From contig JBANDB010000005.1 in the NCBI GenBank assembly GCA_037576215.1, positions 4,774,001 to 4,838,000 on the forward strand: 64,000 nucleotides of DNA, read 5' to 3'. The position numbers were made by a program, and so were the translations under genes. The notes beneath the pieces were generated by a model. The model had not been told where the DNA came from. It did not search any database and was given only the letters and a program-made list of their open reading frames with translations. Shown in pieces: positions 50,201 to 61,492 of this stretch (within the stretch, counting starts at the first letter, position 1; each line of letters opens with the position of its first letter). The stretch is from Armillaria gallica. Its lineage: Eukaryota; Basidiomycota; Agaricomycetes; Agaricales; Physalacriaceae.

Positions 50201-53200
50201 TCTTCGTCTGATTGTTGCTCCTTAGTGGGTATGGCGTTTCGACGTTGACTTCTGATATTCTCCGTCAAGCGAAGCAGCTTGGGTTTTCGGATAGGCAGCT
50301 TGCTACTTGTGTGGGATCTACAGAACTCGCTGTACGCACGCTTCGCAAGGAGCAAGGAATAGCTCCCTTCGTAAAACAGATCGATACCGTCGCTGCCGAA
50401 TTCCCCGCCTTCACTAACTATTTGTACACAACCTACAATGCAGTGGAGCACGACATTTCCTTCAACGATCGTGGTGTTATGGTCCTGGGGTCTGGAGTGT
50501 ACCGCATCGGTTCGTCAGTCGAGTTTGACTGGTGCGCTGTCCGGGCCATTCGTACTCTTCGTGATGAGGGGCTCCCTACCGTTATGGTCAATTATAACCC
50601 CGAGACCGTTAGTACCGACTACGACGAAGCCGATCGTTTGTATTTCGAGAACATCAGTCTGGAGACCATCCTCGATATCTACGATGCAGAGCAATCTCGA
50701 GGCGTCATTCTCTCAATGGGTGGACAAACGCCCAATAACATCGCTCTTCCTCTGTACCGCGAAAATGTCAAGATTTACGGCACGTCACCGGAGATGATCG
50801 ATACCGCTGAGAATCGGTTCAAATTCTCACGTCTCTTGGACGAGATTGGTGTGGACCAACCGTTATGGAAAGAACTCACGAGTTTCGATGAGGCTTACGC
50901 GTTCTGCGAGAAAGTGGGCTACCCCGTTTTGGTTCGACCATCATACGTCTTGTCAGGCGCGGCTATGAACGTTGTATCCACTGGGGACGATTTGCAGAAC
51001 TATCTCACGCAGGCCACCGCAGTATCCCGTGATCACCCCGTCGTCATTACCAAGTACATCGAGCAAGCGAAAGAGATCGAGATGGACGCTGTCGCTAAGG
51101 ATGGCAAGATGGTCATGCACTACATCTCCGAGCATGTAGAGAATGCCGGTGTGCATTCCGGTGATGCTACCTTGATTCACCCACCTCAAGACTTAGATCC
51201 CCAAACCGTGCGACAGATCGCAGAAGCCACCGCGAAAATCGGAAATGCGCTTAATGTCACAGGACCTTTCAACATCCAGTTTATCGCGAAGAACAACGAG
51301 ATCAAGGTCATCGAGTGCAATCTTCGGGCGGCGAGATCCTTCCCTTTCGTCTCGAAGGTGACCGGTATCGACGCTATCGAGATGGCTACTAAAGTCATGC
51401 TCGATCTTCCCGTTGAATCGTATCCAGATTCAGGTCTCCCTCCCGATTATGTGGGAGTCAAAGTCCCTCAATTCAGCTTTAGTCGATTATCTGGTGCCGA
51501 TCCTGTCCTCGGGGTAGAGATGGCGTCGACAGGAGAGGTTGCATGTTTTGGTCACGACAAATACGAGGCGTACCTCAAGGCTTTAATTTCTACCGGTATC
51601 GTGCCCCCGAAGAAGAACATCCTCTTCTCGATTGGCAGCTACCGAGAAAAGCTCGAGCTGCTGCCATCTGTTCAAAAGCTAAGTGCCGCAGGGTATAACA
51701 TCTTTGCAACATCTGGTACCGCCGACTTCTTAACAGAACATAATGTTTCTTGCAAGGTAGCTCCACTATGACATATGTTCTTGTTCCTGGCTGACATTTT
51801 TCGAAGTATCTGGAGACCCTGGGAGAAGACAACCGGGATAAACAAAAGTCCGAATACTCCCTCACTCAACATCTCGCGAATAATCTTATCGATATGTATA
51901 TCAATTTACCATCCAAAAATCACTATCGGCGACCGGCTAGCTACACCAGTAAAGGCTATCATACACGAAGGATGGCAGTGGATTTCGCTGTCCCCCTCAT
52001 CACCAATGTCAAAAATGCCAAAATGCTTGCTGAGGCCCTCGTTCGGAAACTGCCACTAGATGTGTCGACTGTCGATTCGAAGAGCTCCCATCAGACTCAT
52101 ACTTTCCCCGGGTTGGTTAGCATCGCTACTTTTGTACCCAGTCTCGTGGAACCCGGAAGTAAGGATCTCGAAGAAGCAACGGAAGCGTCCCTTAGTGCAG
52201 GATTTACTACCGCGATCGTCATTCCCATCGGCCATAGCACCCGAATAACGGATCGTGCATCATTGGATGTAGCCAAGGCCAATTTGAAGGGCTCCGCTCA
52301 TTGCAATTTTGCGCTCACTCTCGCTGCATCAGCACAGAATGTTCAAGGCTTAGACGATGAATTACAAGCAGAGGCCAAAGCTCTCTTCATTCCCTTCAAC
52401 GTTGACCATGTCACTATCTCACTCTCCGCAGTCGCTGCCCACTTCACATCGTGGACATCGGATAAACCTATTGTCACGAACGCAAAAGGGTCCGACCTGG
52501 CATCTGTGTTGCTTTTGGCGAGCCTGCATAATAGAAGCGTCCATGTCACCGATGTTCTCACGAGTGACGATTTATTGTTAATCTCTCTCAGCAAAGCCAA
52601 GCACTTGAAAGTCACATGCGATGTGTCTGTCTACTCACTCTTCTTCAATCGTTCCCAGTTTCCCAAGTCAACATGCCTGCCAACCACAGAAGATCAAAAG
52701 GCAATATGGTCGAAACTCGAAACGATCGACGCTTTCTCTGTTGGTACAACCCCTTATCTTCTGGCCACAGAAGAAGGCGAAACGACTTCGCCGTGGTCGG
52801 GAATGGAGGAAACGCTACCCCTTCTGCTCACCGCAGTAGCGGATGGACGTCTCACACTTGAAGATATTCGTCTTCGCTTGCACGATAACCCGGTTCTCAT
52901 CTTCGGACTTCCCGAACAATCTAACACCACAGTTGAAGTGGTTGTGGGTCGTAAAGCTCCGTTCGGAAAACGGGAAACATGCTGGTCGCCAGTGGAGAAA
53001 GGTTTCGTTACGGGTGCCATTCATCGGGTCATTGTGCATGGCCAGACGAATTTCCTTGATGGGGCTTTGACTTCATCGCCCAATGGCAAAGACATTTCGA
53101 GCGCGACGATTACCCATCCTTCTGTGGCGGCCTTGGTATCGCCAGCCCTGAAGGCAGCAGAGCCCGCCTCCTTGGGTGCGATCGCGACGTTTGCTATGGG

Positions 53201-54356
53201 GCCACCTATGGCTCCACCGGGACACCCAACGATACAAGGCCCACCAGCATGGAATATCACCTCCCATCTTCTTCCCCATCCATCGTTCCATCGTCGGCAC
53301 ATTCTCTCCGTGAAGCAATTCACGCATCGGGACATGTATGACTTGTTCTCCCTGGCTCACGAGATGCGTCTGCAGGTCGAGCGTAACGGCACTCTCGACG
53401 TTCTAAAAGGAAAAGTGCTATGCACCGCATTCTACGAACCCTCGACACGGACCAGCTCGTCGTTTGATGCTGCCATGAAACGGTGCGGTGGACAGGTTGT
53501 CCAGATCAGCGCGGATAACTCTTCTGTCATGAAAGGCGAGACTTTACCGGACACAATCAGGACTCTTGCTTGCTATGGTGATGCGATCGTGATACGGCAT
53601 CCGGATGTTGGCAGTGCACAATTGGCCGCAAAGTTCTCTCCTGTCCCTATCATCAACGCTGGAGATGGAATTGGGGAACATCCCACACAGGTACGGCGTT
53701 CAACGGATATTGAGAGCATAGTTCTTACCTTTTTTGATAGGCGTTATTGGACGTGTACACCATTCGATCAGAGCTGGGGACTGTGAACGGACGGACCATT
53801 ACACTCTTGGGCGATCTCAAGAATGGGCGCACGGTTCACAGCCTCGTTACCCTGCTTAGTCTGTATTCTGTCCAACTCAACTTCGTGTCACCTCCGTCGC
53901 TTGCTATGCCTGCCAATGTGGTTTCTGCGGCTCGGAAAGCTGGCATACCGGTCACAATATGCGAGTCCCTTGAAGACGTTTTACACGATACTGATGTGTT
54001 ATATGTGACGCGTGTTCAAAAGGAGAGGTTCGAAACTGAGGCCGAGTGGATGCAAGTGAAAGATGCCTACCGGGTCGATCACGCTGTTCTGTCAAGGGCT
54101 AAAGAAGATATGATCGTCATGCACCCATTGCCAAGAGTGAATGGTAAGCCATCTTTGAATTTGCTGTGTAGACATGTTCGCTAACTTTGAACAATAGAAA
54201 TCGATCCTGAAGTTGACTTTGATTCGCGCCGGGCTGTCTACTTCCGACAGATGCGATACGGCCTCTTCGTGAGTATCTTTTCGCTTGGTTGAAGATGAAA
54301 TCGTTGACCCTTCTACCTAGATTCGTATGGCACTCCTCATGAGCGTCCTTCTGTAG
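47219..54356 (+). CDS. URA2: Multifunctional pyrimidine synthase: glutamine-dependent carbamoyl-phosphate synthase / aspartate transcarbamylase (URA2/CAD type)
   Basis: Ten exons: 47219-47423, 47477-49317, 49367-49555, 49614-49946, 49997-50175, 50226-51756, 51807-53690, 53741-54143, 54198-54268, 54321-54356; about 2223 aa, the normal size. Domain order: glutaminase (residues about 30-440, catalytic [10 protein letters not shown] with Cys near 327, FHPEST); two ATP-grasp synthase halves (about 455-1430, with [20 protein letters not shown] and [16 protein letters not shown]) ending in a regulatory MGS-like region ([11 protein letters not shown]); a dihydroorotase-like domain (about 1470-1850), inactive in other fungal Ura2 proteins; and aspartate transcarbamylase (about 1920-2223, [27 protein letters not shown]). 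It makes carbamoyl aspartate, the first two steps of UMP synthesis, and is normally feedback-inhibited by UTP. Its 3' third is duplicated downstream. Confidence 0.95.
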
Positions 54357-54851
54357 ACGGCAGACTTCCAAAAGTAATAATAACATCTAGAAACTGAAAG
54401 CCAGAACGGCTTGTACTACATAGAGAACAGTTTAGTGGAGGCACAGGGCACTTATTCATCTCCGGATGGGAGTGAAAATCAACAAGCACATGTACAACTA
54501 TATAAGTACGAGAAGCTTACCAATGCACCCGCATAACATTCTGCCAGTCAAGACTCGAATCATTTGATGCGCTCTCAAGTTCCTCGAAATTTTAAACTTT
54601 GCGCCACCCTAGTTCACACTGAGCGCTGTAATGAAACGAGGGCAGCGTACTGTAGATTCCAAGACTTAGTGTTGGTCGGGAGAGTTCACCAAGCGATTTT
54701 ACGTGCATCTTGGAACCAGCTCCATCTGCAAACATGCAGACGCAATGAACCTTTGTCTCCGCTTCTGAATTATGGATATAAGTATGCATGTAGCAGATGA
54801 ATTCTCTCGCTAAGGAGACTCCAAATACCCTTTCATCGATCACCTTTGGCT

Positions 54852-55970
54852 ATGGATGCTCCCGATCGCGTTGGAAACTCTCATTCCCAGACCCTAGGCA
54901 GCTCCTCCCTGGCTGGCCTCGGACCTACTATTGCAGCCCCAGCCCCAATAATTGGTCCAGAGGGGAACTCAGCATACACTTCTATCAGACATAGCTCACC
55001 ACTGTCCGATCAAGGTGACGCGCCCAGGTCGGACACGTCGTACGCGCCCCTCCGCAGCGCTCAGAGCTTCTCGAACAGCCCCTTGCCTCCACTGCCAGGT
55101 CACGACCCAATCTCACATGGGCGGAATCCCTTACGACGATCCGACACTGACTGGGTCCACCCCGTCATTGACTGGGTCGTACCCGTCGAAAAAGTGTGTC
55201 TTTCAAGTTTAACCTCATAGACGATTGCGTGTGGCTGATCCCATGCTTTATACATAGCCCCCACGTCTCAAAACAGTAGGTGAGCGCTTAGGGCCCACGT
55301 TGACCACTGCGAGAACGGCGAAGAAAAAATATACTTCGAAAGCAAGGATGACAGGCTATGCGCTTAATATCGCGATAGGTGGGTGGTTGGTTATCAAACA
55401 GAAGTAGCTAGTCGTACTGAAGTCATTGGATCAGGTCTGCAGGTCCTGCTGGGTGCACTTACAACGGCGCTATCGGCTGCGACGTCCGGTAAACAGGTCA
55501 GATTCCAGCTCTTCCGTGACTCGCTCGAGTTCAACGCCTTACTCCTACTAGACCTCGATCGCTATATCAGTCCTCGGTGGGAACACAATCCATACTCATC
55601 CCTCCGGGTTGTATTAACACTTCTTGTAGGAGGCATCTCAACCATGGTTGCCTCATACCTCGCCCGAGCTCGCGGTACCAACGAGCCTCAACGATCATTA
55701 ACGCGCGTGAAAGACATCGAGCAGTTCATCCGAGAGTGCGAGGCATTCGATATGGACCACGGGCAAGATACGAGCCACGAGTTTGATTCGCGGTTGGAGA
55801 ACTTCAGGCGACGATACGAGGAGCTTCTGGGGAATACGAATAGGTAAGTTCATCTTGATTGTTAATAAGGAAATGAGCCGAATGTTTTGCTTCGCAGGGA
55901 GCAAAAGCGTAGTACGCCAGAAAATACTGGACAAAACCCCAAGGTTTCCGTGATGCCGGGAATTGTGTGA
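54852..55970 (+). CDS. Fungal SLATT-domain 2TM protein, copy A
   Basis: Six exons: 54852-55193, 55258-55378, 55435-55496, 55552-55576, 55630-55843, 55898-55970; 278 aa. The N-terminal half is disordered and rich in Pro/Ser (SSLAGLGPTIAAPAPIIGPE, SQG-like SDQGDAPRSDTSYAPLRSAQ). The C-terminal half is the SLATT core: TSKARMTGYALNIAIGLQVL, GALTTALSAATSGKQTSIAI, SVLGGISTMVASYLARARG, giving two membrane helices, then the helix KDIEQFIRECEAFDMDHG. SLATT means SMODS and SLOG-associating two-TM effector. In bacteria such domains are predicted pore-forming effectors of nucleotide-signal defence; the fungal branch has no known role. The 25-nt exon 4 was placed because it restores the family consensus. 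It starts 0.5 kb after URA2. Confidence 0.8.
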
Positions 55971-56640
55971 ACACCAGCGAATTACGTATACTTACACGGC
56001 GTCTCTCTGTCGACAAATATCATGGAGACAACATTGTAACGGGTAGCACTATTCTTGGACATCTTTGCCTGCGGTATCCGTTTGTATGGCTACGGCCTCT
56101 TCCGTTACTATATCATAGCGCGATCTCTTAGTTTTACTTTAGTCTTTTCCCCATCATACATAGTATAACTTCAATCTAACAGTTGTCGTGTTCTATCGTG
56201 TGATATAAGACTCCGGCTCTACCCTGAGCCCTTACAAACACGCGTGAAACTGTTAGGAATAGATGTCGGCAGGCAGAAAGAACGGGACAGAGATGGCTCG
56301 AAGGAACGTATATTTGTGGACAAATACGTAGGTGGTGGTGGTACGAAGCCAAGAAGCGGTAGTGATCGGTACGAAATTCAAAATATGGTAGACATAGCCG
56401 TCGGCCCAGTGACTGTGAAACCACACCGATCCTCAACAGAAACCTGTGTATATCTGTATCTATACTACACTGATTTACACTGGCTTACGTCTGTCTTCCT
56501 GTGAAATTGATAGACTCGTAACCGTCTCTCTCACCACTTGACGTCGCAAGCGAGAAAGTGAGACTAAATTTGGATCCTAATTTGGCAGGAAGCGCGGGTG
56601 GCTGTGCTAGGGTCAGGTGAATATCACGTGTGTATTTCTC
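55971..56640. other. Junction spacer between the two duplication units
   Basis: No gene found. It marks where unit A ends and unit B begins. Confidence 0.45.
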
Positions 56641-57847
56641 TTTTACCCATCGCTACTTTTGTACCCAGTCTCGCATCATTGGATGTAACCAAGGCCAATC
56701 TGAAGGGTTCCGCTCATTGCAATTTTGCGCTCACTCTCGCTGCATCAGCACAGAACGCTCAAAGCTTAGACAATGAATTACAAGCAGAGGCCAAAGCTCT
56801 CTTCATTCCCTTCAACGTTGACCATGTCACTATCTCACTCTCCGCAGTCGCTGCCCACTTCACTTCGTGGACATCTGATAAGCCTATTTCCACAAACGCA
56901 AAAGGGTCCGACCTGGCGTCTGTGTTGCTTTTGACAAACGTCCATGTCACCAATGTTCTCACGAGCGACGATCTGCTGTTAATTTCTCTCAGCAAGGCTA
57001 AGCACTTGAAAGTCACATGCGATGTGTCTGTCTACTCGCTCTTCTTCAACCGTTCCCAGTTTCCCAAGTCACAGTGGCTGCCAATCACATAAGATCAAAG
57101 GGAATATGGTCGAAACTCGAAACGATCGATACTTTCTCTGTTGGTGCAATCCCTTATCTTCTGGCTACAGAAGAAGGCGAAACGACTTCGCCGTGATCGG
57201 GAATGGAGGAAACCCTTCCCCTTCCCCTTCTGCTCACTGCAGTCGCAGATGGATGTCTGATACTTGAAGATATTCGGCTTCGCTTGCACGATAAACTGTG
57301 AATGGACGGCACTCTTGGGCAACCTCATGAATGGGCGCACGGTCCAGTCTCGTTACCCTGCTCAGTCTGTATACTGTCCAACTCAATTTTGTGTCGTGTT
57401 CGTCGCGTGCTATGCCTGCCAGTGTTGTTTCTGGCTCGGAAGGTTGGCATACCGGTCACAATATGCGAGTCCCTTGAAGACGTTCTACACGATACTGATG
57501 TGCTATACGTGACACGCGTTCAGAAGGAGAGGTTCGAAACTGAGGCCGAGTGGATGCAAGTGAAAGATGCTGTACCGTGTCGATCACGCCGTGCTGTCAA
57601 ATGATCGTCATGCACCCATTGCCAAGAGTGAATGGTAAGCCATCTATGAATTTGCTGTGTTGAAATGTTCGCTAACTTTGAACAATAGAAATCGATCCTG
57701 AAGTTGACTTTGATTCGCGCCGGGCTGTCTACTTCGGACAGATGCGCTACGACCTTTTCGTGAGTATCATTTCGCTTGGTTGAAGATGAATTGTTGACCC
57801 TTCTACCCTAGATTCGTATGGTACTCCTCAGTAGCGTCCTTCTGTAG
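56641..57847 (+). pseudogene. Decayed partial copy of the URA2 3' region
   Basis: Highly similar to URA2 but with internal losses. From 56647 it matches 52116 onward; the bases equal to about 52142-52259 are gone. It then follows the dihydroorotase-like region ([36 protein letters not shown]) to a stop after FPKSQWLPIT near 57091. Downstream of the shared CTTCGCTTGCACGATAA it jumps from the equivalent of 52885 to about 53779, removing nearly 0.9 kb including the phosphate-binding STRTS part of the transcarbamylase. It continues with small frame changes through the last two exons, even keeping their introns, to the copied final stop. The start, glutaminase and synthase parts are absent, so no function is likely. 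Confidence 0.9.
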
Positions 57848-59375
57848 ACGGCAGACCTCCAAAAGTAATTAATAACATCTAGACAGTCAGAATGACTTGT
57901 ACCGCATAGAGAACAATTTAGTAGAGGCACAGGCATTTACGATCTCCGGGTGGAGTGACAATCAAGAACCACATGTACAACTATATTTGAAGTACGAGAA
58001 GCTTACCAATCCATCAACGTAACATTCTGCCAGTAACACTCGAATCATTTGATGCGCAAGAAGTTCCTCAAATGATTTTCTGTTTACACCACCTAGTCCA
58101 CACTGAGCGCCGTAATGAAACCAGGACAGCGTACTATAGAATCCAAGACTTAAGGTTTGTCGGTTGAAATCAGCTCCACATGCAAACATGCGGACGCAGT
58201 GAATCTTCGTCTCCGAATTATGGATATAAGTATGTTGCCGTATGTATGTAGCTGATGAATTCTCTCTAAATACCCACCCTTTCATCGGTCACTTGGGCTA
58301 TGGATCACTCCCAGGCTCTCAATCCTCAGGACCGACCTGGTACGACCTCTCAGCCTCAGGCCCAAGGCAGCTCCTCCCCGGCTGGTCTCGGACCTGCCGT
58401 TGTAGCCCCAGTACCAATAATCGGTCCAGAGAGGAACTCGACATATACTTCTATCAGACACGGCTCGCCGCTGTCCGACCAAGGTGACGCGCCCAGGTCG
58501 GACACGTCGTACGCGCCCCTCCGCAGCGCTCAGAGCCTCTCGAACAACCCCTTGCCTCCTGTACCAGGTCAAGACCCACACTCGCCCGGGCGGAAGCCCT
58601 CACGACGATCCGACATTGACTGGATCATCCCTGTCGATACCCGGTCGGAGAAAGTGCGTCTGGCCTCATGGAAAGCTGCGTGTGGCTAAACGCGCGCTTT
58701 GCAGGTTTCACGTCCTAAAACAGTAGGCGAGCGCCTACAACCCACCCTGAGCACTGCGGAAGCGGCGAGGGAAAGATATATTTCGAAAGCGAGGATGACA
58801 GGCTATGCGCTTAATATCGCGATAGGTGGGTGATTGGTTTCAGACACACGTAACTAGTCGTGCTGAAGTCGTTGGATCAGGTCTGCAGGTCTTGCTGGGT
58901 GCACTTACGACGGGCTTATCGGCTGCGACGTCCGGTAAACAAGTCAGATTCCATCTCATTCGATATGAATTGCTCGAGCTCAATGCCTTACTACTACCAG
59001 ACCTCGATCGCCATATCAATCATCGGTGGGAACACAATCCATACTCATCCCTCCGAGCCGCACTTACACTTCTTGCAGGAGGCATCTCAACCATGGTAGC
59101 CTCATACCTCGCCCGAGCTCGCGGTTCTAATGAGCCCGAACTATCCATAACGCGCGTGAAAGACCTCGAACAGTTCATCCGAAAGTGCGAGGCATTCCAA
59201 ATGGACCACGGACACGATACGGGACACGGGTTTGATTCGCAGCTGGAGACTTTCAGGCGACAATACGAGGAGCTTCTGGGGAACGCGAATGGGTGAGTTC
59301 ATCAGGGTTGTTAGCAAAGGAACTAAGCTGAATATTTTGCTGTGCAGGGAGCGAAAGCTGTCACCGCCTGTATAG
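56647..59375 (+). repeat. Tandem segmental duplication, unit B
   Basis: Unit B repeats, in the same order and strand, the region 52116-55970 (URA2 3' part, its 3' flank and the SLATT gene), with two large deletions in the URA2 portion. Even the non-coding flank after the URA2 stop (54357-54851 against 57848-58299) is alignable by eye, which points to a fairly young event. Confidence 0.85.
58300..59375 (+). CDS. Fungal SLATT-domain 2TM protein, copy B
   Basis: Six exons: 58300-58653, 58705-58825, 58881-58942, 59001-59025, 59079-59292, 59348-59375; 267 aa. Exons 2 to 5 have exactly the same lengths as in copy A. The core reads SKARMTGYALNIAIGLQVLL, GALTTGLSAATSGKQTSIAI, SIIGGISTMVASYLARARG and KDLEQFIRKCEAFQMDHG. 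The N-terminal Pro/Ser region is slightly longer, and the last exon is short, ending ERKLSPPV. All frames are open, in contrast to the dead URA2 piece beside it, so the protein seems to be under selection or very young. Two-TM membrane protein of unknown role; bacterial relatives are predicted effectors. Confidence 0.8.
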
Positions 59376-60159
59376 ATGATACCCATAATTTATTCGGACT
59401 GTACTATCATAATGTAATACCATCACTAATGCTCGACAAGGATCTGATCTGCATGCTATATCAAGAGAACATTCACCTTGTCCTTGTCCGATCACCTCTT
59501 ACCTATGGTAAAGTGCCTTTTTTTCATCCACGCGTTGCGTTGATTCGCTGATCATTTTGAAAGTCCCTAGGAACACGCCACAGGATGCATACTCCGACTT
59601 CAAGTATCAAATCTGTGGAACCGACGTGGTGCTTCATTATTCTTCATGTCATGCTAATATCCCTGAGTTTTGGATCATCTTAATCGCTGAACTATCATCC
59701 GAAGTCTCTGCTGCTGATGTACGTCGAAATTGAACCCCTCCCAACTAAAATAAGTATTTGGATGATTCCAAATGCACCTGTTCTTGTGTGATCGCAGTAG
59801 CGTCGACATCTGCAGCGACCATCCTCAACGCCAACTCTGTCTGCTCCCCGCTCCTAATTCCGGAAACATGGCGTCTCTACCAGTACACTGGGCAGCACAC
59901 CTTGGGCGCACCGCTCCCTCCCATACGACGCGTGGCTTCAAGCAATCCCAAACTGGGATAAGACGTAGCATACTTACCATCTCCACTATATCTCCACCCC
60001 TCGCATTCACACTTAGATCCGGAATGCAGATAGTGTGAACTCACTAGTGCTTTAGAATCACACTTCTTACAAAACGTCCTTTTGTCTCCCTCAATGACAT
60101 TTAGAACAGTGTATAAGATGTATAAAAATGTGCGAAGATAAAGAACCTAAAAAGTCTGA

Positions 60160-60353
60160 TACTTTACTTAAGTAACGGTAACTTGCAGCATGAAACCTAG
60201 GTTTTGATACACCTGGGTTGATTACCAGTAAGTTACCTCCTCTGGCTGGAGGGGTTCTCTGTCGAGGTAACTTACACATCATGTGACTACCTGATAAGCA
60301 TAAAAATTCACTACAGGTTTTGGGGAGGGGTCGGTAAGAGCCCGTAAGTTACC
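60160..60353 (+). repeat. Hairpin-rich patch with repeated GTAAGTTACC words
   Basis: GTAAGTTACCTC at 60228-60239 and its exact reverse complement at 60264-60275 form a 12-bp perfect stem with a 24-nt loop. Further copies of the word or its complement occur near 60176 and at 60344-60353, and AAACCTAGGTTT at 60194-60205 is a perfect palindrome. It may be the remains of a small inverted-repeat element (MITE); no target duplication was identified. Confidence 0.45.
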
Positions 60354-60419
60354 CACATGGAGGTTTCAAGCGCTTAGCGCTACTCTAAAGGGATCGAAAA
60401 AGGAAAAACTAAACGCAAC

Positions 60420-60503
60420 GGGCCTGACTGGGAATTGAACCCAGGACCTCCTCGATAGTGTTCTCGACCCTAACAAGGAATTATACTACTAGACCATCAG
60501 GCC
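60420..60503 (-). tRNA. tRNA-Pro (anticodon AGG) with a 12-nt intron
   Basis: Read on the minus strand: a perfect 7-bp acceptor stem (GGCCTGA with TCAGGCC, discriminator C); D arm GTCTAGTAGTATAATTC; anticodon stem CCTTG with CGAGG; loop TTAGGG-T; and T arm with GGTTCAATTCC. The anticodon AGG decodes CCU/CCC proline (A34 normally becomes inosine). Twelve extra bases (60456-60467) sit after position 37, the standard place for nuclear tRNA introns removed by the splicing endonuclease. Internal A and B boxes for RNA polymerase III are present. Confidence 0.93.
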
Positions 60504-60639
60504 GCATTAGTAAGACTATTTCATTACTATATAACTTCCACATTTAGAATACTCCGTGGCTGTGCTCTGGCAATCACCGGCGGACGTGATGCTGTTTACT
60601 CATCACAGCTTTCTTTTGACCTGAACACTGTTGTCCGTG

Positions 60640-61399
60640 ATGAAGAACAAGAACCGACAAACGAAATTTCCTGTCGTGAGTTCATGCCCTGTATGATAAT
60701 ACCCTGGTGACCAGCTCGAGTAGGCCCGGATAAAGAAGATAATGCAGAAAGACGAAGAAGTGGGCAAGGTAGCGCAGGCCACACCCATCGTCATATGTAC
60801 GTCTCCCAGGCTCAAAACACTGGATACCTTCTGATGCATCCACACCAGCAAAAGCCCTGGAGATGTTCCTAGGGCTAATCATCGAAGAAGCGCACAAAGT
60901 CACGTCGGAACGGGGGTCGAAGAAGGTGGAGGCGTATCATTTGTGCGTGGCATTTCCTGTCTGCTGTGTTCATTCATATTGACGCTGGTGTAGGAAACAC
61001 GCCGTGGAGACGACCGAGATGCTGGACTTTTTGAAGGAGATTGTAGAAGGCGTGCCGGACCCTTCGGCAGGTGGGACGATTGACATGGACGTGGAGCCTG
61101 CTGAAGGTGGGAAGAGGAAGAGGGGAAAGGCGAAGAAGGAGGGCGCCGCAGCGAAGGATGCGAATGCCGAAGGTGCCCCGACAAAGAGAAGGAGGAGGAA
61201 GAAGGGCGAGGAGGAACTAGCCGTAGTGAAGGAGCAGGAGGAGGTGAAGGACGTGGTGATGGAGCCAGAGCCAGAGCCAGAGCCAGAGCCGGAACCCGAA
61301 CAGGAAGAGCAGGACGAAGGGGAGGACCAGGCGATGAATGGTCATGGAAACGACGACGACTGGGACGGAGACGACAAGCCATTCATGCCTAGACGGTAG
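60640..61399 (+). CDS. Negative cofactor 2 alpha subunit (DRAP1/Bur6), histone-fold transcription regulator
   Basis: Four exons: 60640-60675, 60724-60796, 60849-60942, 60994-61399; 202 aa. The start MKNKNRQTKFPV leads straight into the histone fold: ARIKKIMQKDEEVGKVAQAT, PIVISKALEMFLGLIIEEAH, KVTSERGSKKVEAYHLKHAV, ETTEMLDFLKEIVEGVPDP. This is the NC2-alpha consensus. It pairs with NC2-beta (Dr1), binds TBP on promoter DNA and blocks TFIIA/TFIIB in the nucleus. A low-complexity tail follows: basic clusters KRKRGKAKK and TKRRRRKKGEEE (likely nuclear localisation) and a run of EP repeats at 61263-61300, ending DDKPFMPRR. Nothing odd otherwise. Confidence 0.92.
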
Positions 61400-61492
61400 T
61401 ATTAAATTTAAATAATGTTACAGAGCTCAGATATTCTACTTTCAGACGATCGACATTCGCGGCCCGTATTCCCGTATCACTTGTCTTTCACC

